Shown here piece by piece: positions 15,620 through 18,962 of a DNA stretch of 18,962 nt (positions within the stretch are counted from its first letter, which is position 1; each line of letters begins with the position of its first letter). The DNA lies in contig JAAZGU010000157.1 in the NCBI GenBank assembly GCA_012511085.1, positions 1 to 18,962 on the forward strand, given 5' to 3'. The position numbers and the translations under genes were made by a program. The notes beneath the pieces are model-generated. The model saw only the letters and a program-made list of their open reading frames with translations. It searched no databases and was not told the origin of the DNA. This DNA comes from Erysipelothrix sp. Lineage in GTDB: Bacteria; Bacillota_I; Bacilli_A; Erysipelotrichales; Erysipelotrichaceae.

Positions 15620-17231
15620 TCCAAACACAACTCATAAGCGTCGTTCCTTAATTGCAGGTGGCTTGACAAGTTCAGCCGGTATCTTTATCTCAAAGGCGAT
15701 TGGCATTTTATATGTGATGCCTTTTAAGGCCTTAGCAACCGATCAAAACATCGCTTATTATTCCTATGGTTACACCTTATATGATGTTGCACTGCAAATC
15801 ACAATTGCCGGGATTCCGGTGGCGATTGCGATGTTGATAGCAAAATATTATGCAAGGGATGACATGGCAACCGTGTTGATGATTCGTAAAATCGGACGTT
15901 ACATGCTCTTGTTTTTGGGTATATTTTCCATGTTGTTTGTGTTCTTGTTTGCAAGTCCTTTGGCACGTTTAATCATTACTGAAAATGTCTCAGAAAGTGC
16001 CATTTATTACACATCCAATATTTTTAAAATCATCGCTTTTGCGATGCTGATCATTCCCGTGTTGGGCTCATACCGCGCCTTTTTCCAAGGACTTAAGATT
16101 ATGGAAACTTATTCCTTTTCGCAAGTCTTGGAACAATTTGTACGTGTTGGTTTTTTATTAGGCACAGGGTATGTGTTGGTGGTGCTTTTTCGCTATGATC
16201 CCATCTGGGCAGTGTACATGGCGATCTTGGCCGCCTCGATTTCCGGGCTAGTGGCCTTGGTGCACTTGCATTTTAAAGAAAAACCTTTGGTGGATGAAAT
16301 AAAGGCTAACGTAGAGACCGCGCCGCTTGCGACGCGTATGATTTTACGGGAGATCGTTTATTTTTCAATTCCGTATTTGCTTGTTAGTGTTTTGGGTAAA
16401 AGCAGTTCATTTGTGAATTTGGCTTTCTATAATCGTGCCATATTTATGATCAGCGACAATGAAAAACTAATTGATTTGATTTTTGGCATGATTATGTTCA
16501 CGACCCAAAAAATTATTTCGATACCTGCGGTGTTGGCCTTGGGATTTTCTGCGGCTGTGATTCCTTATGTGAGTGAGGCGATCACAACCAACAATCACGC
16601 TTCGCTCAAACGCAACATCAACGATGCCATTAGTTCCGTGCTTTACTTGGCAATTCCAATTTCTGCCGGGATAATGTTTTTTGCGACACCCATTTATTAT
16701 TTGTTTTATACGGATAATTTTGAATTAGGTGGCCGCGTCTTGTTTCATGCCGCAAGTGGTGGATTAGCTTTGGCTTTAACGCCGGTGACAACGGTAATCT
16801 TAACGGTAGCAAATTTACGACGGCGTGTCATCAAGAATTTGTTTGTCAGTTTTATTTTTCATGCTTTGATCTTTTTCCCAATGGTATTGTTATTGGGTTA
16901 CCAAGGTGTTATCCATGCATCATATTTTGCCCATTATCTTGTTATTATATTAAACTTAACGGTTTTAAAACGTGTCTACAAGGTTTCTTATCAACCTTTT
17001 TTGCGAAGCGGGTTGCTGATGCTGTTATCAGGATTAATATTTTTGGTGTTACGCCAAGTGACCGTATGGTTGCAGGTCCCATTTATAGTAAGCGGGCGGT
17101 GGTGGACTTTATTTTATCTTAGTGTGTTTGGTTTAATAGGTGTGATTTTGTATGGTGCACTTACGTGGTTTTTACAATTGCCACAAACGATTTTTAAGAT
17201 TGATTCACTGCGCGATATCATAAGGCGTTAA
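15609..17231 (+). CDS. MurJ/YtgP-type lipid II flippase (MOP superfamily)
   Basis: A polytopic membrane protein of 540 residues with about 14 hydrophobic helices, the size of B. subtilis YtgP (MurJ). The opening KRRSLIAGGLTSSAGIFISKAIG and the segment ITIAGIPVAIAMLIAKYYARDD are typical of the SpoVB/YtgP branch of the MOP (MATE-like) exporters, which move lipid-linked precursors across the membrane. Lipid II is the likely substrate; another polysaccharide intermediate cannot be excluded. The ATG at 15609 lies inside the lipoprotein gene, with GAGG (15599-15602) 6 bases upstream; the frame opens at 15576 but that start has no support. A 54-residue gene follows 9 bases downstream. Confidence 0.88.
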   Translation: MTNNPNTTHKRRSLIAGGLTSSAGIFISKAIGILYVMPFKALATDQNIAYYSYGYTLYDVALQITIAGIPVAIAMLIAKYYARDDMATVLMIRKIGRYMLLFLGIFSMLFVFLFASPLARLIITENVSESAIYYTSNIFKIIAFAMLIIPVLGSYRAFFQGLKIMETYSFSQVLEQFVRVGFLLGTGYVLVVLFRYDPIWAVYMAILAASISGLVALVHLHFKEKPLVDEIKANVETAPLATRMILREIVYFSIPYLLVSVLGKSSSFVNLAFYNRAIFMISDNEKLIDLIFGMIMFTTQKIISIPAVLALGFSAAVIPYVSEAITTNNHASLKRNINDAISSVLYLAIPISAGIMFFATPIYYLFYTDNFELGGRVLFHAASGGLALALTPVTTVILTVANLRRRVIKNLFVSFIFHALIFFPMVLLLGYQGVIHASYFAHYLVIILNLTVLKRVYKVSYQPFLRSGLLMLLSGLIFLVLRQVTVWLQVPFIVSGRWWTLFYLSVFGLIGVILYGALTWFLQLPQTIFKIDSLRDIIRR

Positions 17232-17240
17232 GGAGCGACA

Positions 17241-17405
17241 ATGTTTGATTGGTTATTTGAAGAAACAGATGAAAAAGATGAGATCATTAATGAAATCATT
17301 ACATTAGAATTAGAAAACCTCTTTGACTTCTCCCCAAGTCGGGCCCAGAAAATCAAAGAATTGCGTGATAAAATTCAATATTATGAGGAAGTGATTCCCA
17401 AATAA
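17241..17405 (+). CDS. Small acidic protein, 54 aa, unknown
   Basis: An ATG at 17241 follows AAGGAG (17230-17235) at a good spacing and opens a 54-codon frame ending in TAA at 17403-17405. The product starts MFDWLFEETDEKDE, then has two probable helices (about 11-28 and 32-50, the second with RAQKIKELRDKIQYYEE), and no membrane segment. I do not recognise it. It lies 9 bases after the MurJ-like gene, so it belongs to the same transcript. The strong binding site, the tight spacing and the clean acidic-helical composition argue for a real gene. Confidence 0.65.
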   Translation: MFDWLFEETDEKDEIINEIITLELENLFDFSPSRAQKIKELRDKIQYYEEVIPK

Positions 17406-17429
17406 AAAAATGTCCACGATGTGTGGACA
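17404..17429 (-). terminator. Terminator of rpsD, probably bidirectional
   Basis: TGTCCAC (17411-17417) and GTGGACA (17423-17429) form a 7-bp stem with a 5-base loop. Read on the minus strand it is followed by seven T (17410-17404), a standard intrinsic terminator for rpsD. On the plus strand it is followed only by CTTTCATTG, so termination of the murJ transcript there would be weaker. The T-run overlaps the stop codon of the 54-residue gene. Confidence 0.85.
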
Positions 17430-17441
17430 CTTTCATTGTTA

Positions 17442-18044
17442 TTATCGACTGTAGAATTCAACAACTAAAGCTTCGTTGATTTCAGCGTTGAGTTCATTCC
17501 GCTCTGGAAGGCGCAGATACACGCCTTTTTTTGCGTCCTTATCAAAGGAAACAAAATCAACCGTATTCAGGGTTGCTTCCAAGGCTTCGTTAATCACAAC
17601 TAAATTTTTAGACTTATCTTTGACTTCAATCGTTTGGTTTGGTTTCACCGAGTAGGAAGGGATATCCACTTTATGGTTATCCACCAAGATGTGACCATGG
17701 TTGACGAGTTGTCGTGCACCACGTCGCGTGCGTGCTAAGCCCATGCGATACACCACGTTGTCTAAACGTGATTCCAATAACGCTAAGAAGTCATGACCGG
17801 TGTTACCGCCCATTTTAACTGCTTTCAAGTATGTGTTATGGAATTGACGTTCCGTTACCCCATACATGTAGCGCATGCGTTGCTTCTCCCGTAATTGTAA
17901 CGCGTAGTTGGATAGTTTTACCCGCCGTGTCGGGCCATGTTGCCCAGGTGGGTATTGACGTCTTTTAAGTTCTTCATTCGTTTCAAGGATTGAGAAACTT
18001 AAGCGGCGTGACTTTTTCCAAACGGGTCCTTTAATTCTTGCCAT
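17442..18044 (-). CDS. rpsD: 30S ribosomal protein S4
   Basis: S4 binds 16S rRNA early in 30S assembly. The 200 residues match the Bacilli type: MARIKGPVWKKSRRL start, PPGQHGP (about 32-38), LREKQRMRYMYG, the S4 RNA-binding fold around SRLDNVVYRMGLARTRRGAR (about 91-110) with VNHGHILVD, and the end LPERNELNAEINEALVVEFYSR. It has no cysteines, so it is the zinc-free paralogue form. A strong AAAGGAGG (18048-18055, minus strand) fixes the start. It is the only gene of the window on the minus strand and converges with the murJ group. It is monocistronic, with its own leader and terminator. Confidence 0.99.
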   Translation of the reverse strand: MARIKGPVWKKSRRLSFSILETNEELKRRQYPPGQHGPTRRVKLSNYALQLREKQRMRYMYGVTERQFHNTYLKAVKMGGNTGHDFLALLESRLDNVVYRMGLARTRRGARQLVNHGHILVDNHKVDIPSYSVKPNQTIEVKDKSKNLVVINEALEATLNTVDFVSFDKDAKKGVYLRLPERNELNAEINEALVVEFYSR

Positions 18045-18099
18045 AGATCCTCCTTTATTGTTTTATGGCTATAAAACAACAACAGGAATCAATTACATT

Positions 18100-18212
18100 A
18101 AGGCATGTTTATCTAAAGAATTTCACCGTTAGCAGCCGGGTACTTTCCTTCACACGCTGGTGCGATAAACATCACTTCTTACTGCATTGACATCTGCTAT
18201 CATTTAATGCTT
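18100..18212 (-). ncRNA. S4 (rpsD) autoregulatory leader RNA
   Basis: On the minus strand, the untranslated leader of about 168 bases carries ATGTTTATC (18172-18164) pairing perfectly with GATAAACAT (18113-18105), 9 bp. Inside it CACC (18162-18159) pairs with GGTG (18127-18124), continued by AGC with GCT across a 3-base bulge. The enclosed loop holds ACCCGGCTGCTAACGG. This nested fold directly before rpsD fits the Bacillota S4 leader, where free S4 binds its mRNA leader and lowers its own synthesis. The identification rests on the pairing and position; I could not run a covariance model. Confidence 0.75.
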
Positions 18213-18218
18213 TTCAAG

Positions 18219-18245
18219 ATTATCACACTTACTATCTAAAGTCAA
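18219..18245 (-). promoter_or_regulatory. Candidate rpsD promoter
   Basis: On the minus strand TTGACT (18245-18240) is followed after 15 bases by GATAAT (18224-18219), preceded by TGT, an extended -10 element. The spacer is short, but the extended -10 compensates. It would start the RNA near 18212, giving a leader of about 168 bases. Confidence 0.55.
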
Positions 18246-18291
18246 ATAAACACCTTTAACAGTGCTTTTTTATATTTTTAGCGTAAGGTAC

Positions 18292-18319
18292 TTAAAGAAA
18301 ATTACATTTGTGATAAAAT
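18292..18319 (+). promoter_or_regulatory. Candidate ezrA promoter
   Basis: TAAAAT (18314-18319) is preceded by TGA, an extended -10. The -35 region around 18292-18297 (TTAAAG) is poor. Together with the rpsD promoter on the other strand it makes the 18045-18339 interval a divergent promoter region; I see no gene in that stretch besides the leader. Confidence 0.45.
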
Positions 18320-18339
18320 AGAATCAATGAGGTGAACCG

Positions 18340-18962
18340 ATGGAACAAATGATTCAGTTTTTTGCCCAAAAAGAAGTTTTGATTATTCTCTTAGCCTTGT
18401 TTGTGATTTTGATTTTAATTTACATGTTAACGCGTGTGCGAGTTTCGACAACGAGGAAACAACTCAAGGAATTGGAAGTCCTTTTTAATCAAAATAAAAG
18501 TGTGCCACTTGCCTTTAAACTTAACAAAGCAATCGCGCTTGCAAAGACCAATGATCACTTAATTGAACAAGTTAGCGATGTCAAAGCAAAGTACGATAGC
18601 CTTGATCAGGATTTTAAGGCGATGGCAGTCATGTTGGCAGACATTGAAGATGCGATTATTGTCAGGAAAAACAAGCAGGCGACACTTTGGTATGAAGCAG
18701 CGCATGAGCAACTGCAGCAAATGAGCGTGGCTGTCGATGATTTGGATGCCCTTTTAAATGGAATTTTAGAAGATGAAGCTGAACAACGTTCCTTAATTAC
18801 AAAACTTAAAGACGAGTTTCGCTTATGCAAAACACAGCTGACCAATCAAAAACCAATGTATGCCCACAGCCTTGAAACCATCGAGGCGCAAATGACAAAC
18901 ATTGAATCCATGTTTTCATCGTTTGAAGCCTGGATGTACGCTTCTGAGTTTGAAAAAGCCAA
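18340..18962 (+). CDS. ezrA: EzrA-like septation ring regulator, 3' truncated
   Basis: The frame opens at ATG 18340 (GAGGTG at 18329-18334) and runs off the right edge with about 207 codons visible. One N-terminal membrane helix (about residues 12-32) is followed by long charged helices, the layout of EzrA, a membrane-anchored spectrin-like protein that inhibits FtsZ ring formation away from midcell in Bacillota. The segment near DEAEQRSLITKLKDEF and the later LETIEAQMTNIESMFSSFE align in pattern with B. subtilis EzrA as I remember it. Bacillus also has ezrA close to rpsD. A different long coiled-coil protein cannot be excluded because two thirds are missing. Confidence 0.8.
   Translation, partial: MEQMIQFFAQKEVLIILLALFVILILIYMLTRVRVSTTRKQLKELEVLFNQNKSVPLAFKLNKAIALAKTNDHLIEQVSDVKAKYDSLDQDFKAMAVMLADIEDAIIVRKNKQATLWYEAAHEQLQQMSVAVDDLDALLNGILEDEAEQRSLITKLKDEFRLCKTQLTNQKPMYAHSLETIEAQMTNIESMFSSFEAWMYASEFEKA

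Noticed and set aside
18606..18845. 79-codon minus-strand frame inside ezrA
   Set aside because: Overlaps the EzrA-like coding frame, which has a good start, binding site and helix pattern.
1..18962. Mycoplasma-type code (TGA as Trp)
   Set aside because: TGA falls at the natural ends of pnp, murC, the acidic protein and the DUF948 protein; Trp is encoded by TGG throughout.
1..18962. Mobile element, CRISPR array, tRNA or rRNA gene
   Set aside because: No transposase-like product, terminal repeats, regularly spaced repeats or recognisable tRNA/rRNA segments seen on either strand.

Overview
The window comes from a walled, low-GC Gram-positive bacterium of the Bacillota. The evidence is a Bacilli-type MurC and MurJ (so peptidoglycan is made), EzrA, a zinc-less ribosomal protein S4, CcpA, GGAGG-type ribosome binding sites and lipoprotein signal peptides. 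TGA ends at least four genes (pnp, murC and two small ones), so the code is standard and not the Mycoplasma type. The gene order pepV, trmB, M42 peptidase, murC, DUF948 protein, helical protein, ccpA, tyrS, rpsD, ezrA follows, with insertions and losses, the Bacillus subtilis pepV/trmB/ytoP/murC/ytxG/ytxH/ccpA/tyrS/rpsD/ezrA neighbourhood as I remember it. I favour an early-branching Bacilli or Erysipelotrichia-like lineage; species cannot be set from the sequence alone.

Layout. 1-3700: an RND efflux pair, adaptor (5' truncated) and pump. 3734-8997: pnp, pepV, trmB and an M42 aminopeptidase, tightly packed and partly overlapping. 9008-11660: a lipoprotein, an acidic probably disordered protein of unknown function, and murC. 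11657-13719: a good promoter containing a palindrome, then a DUF948 membrane protein, a five-repeat helical protein and a CcpA-like regulator, closed by an intrinsic terminator. 13739-17405: tyrS, a lipoprotein, a MurJ/YtgP-type lipid II flippase and a 54-residue acidic protein. 17404-17429: a terminator hairpin shared by converging genes. 17442-18212: rpsD on the minus strand with a structured leader matching S4 autoregulation. 18340 to the end: the N-terminal third of EzrA.

How the genes fit together. The region is mainly housekeeping, with an envelope and division theme: MurC makes the UDP-MurNAc-L-alanine precursor, MurJ flips lipid II, and EzrA tunes FtsZ. The unrecognised genes are embedded among these: two lipoproteins, the acidic SPI[FY]G protein in the place where Bacillus has the SftA translocase, the helical repeat protein, and the 54-residue protein. 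They are the best candidates for lineage-specific envelope or division factors. I saw no mobile elements, CRISPR arrays, tRNA or rRNA genes. The window does not contain an obviously new defence or biosynthetic system; what is new is in the small unknowns and the regulatory sites.
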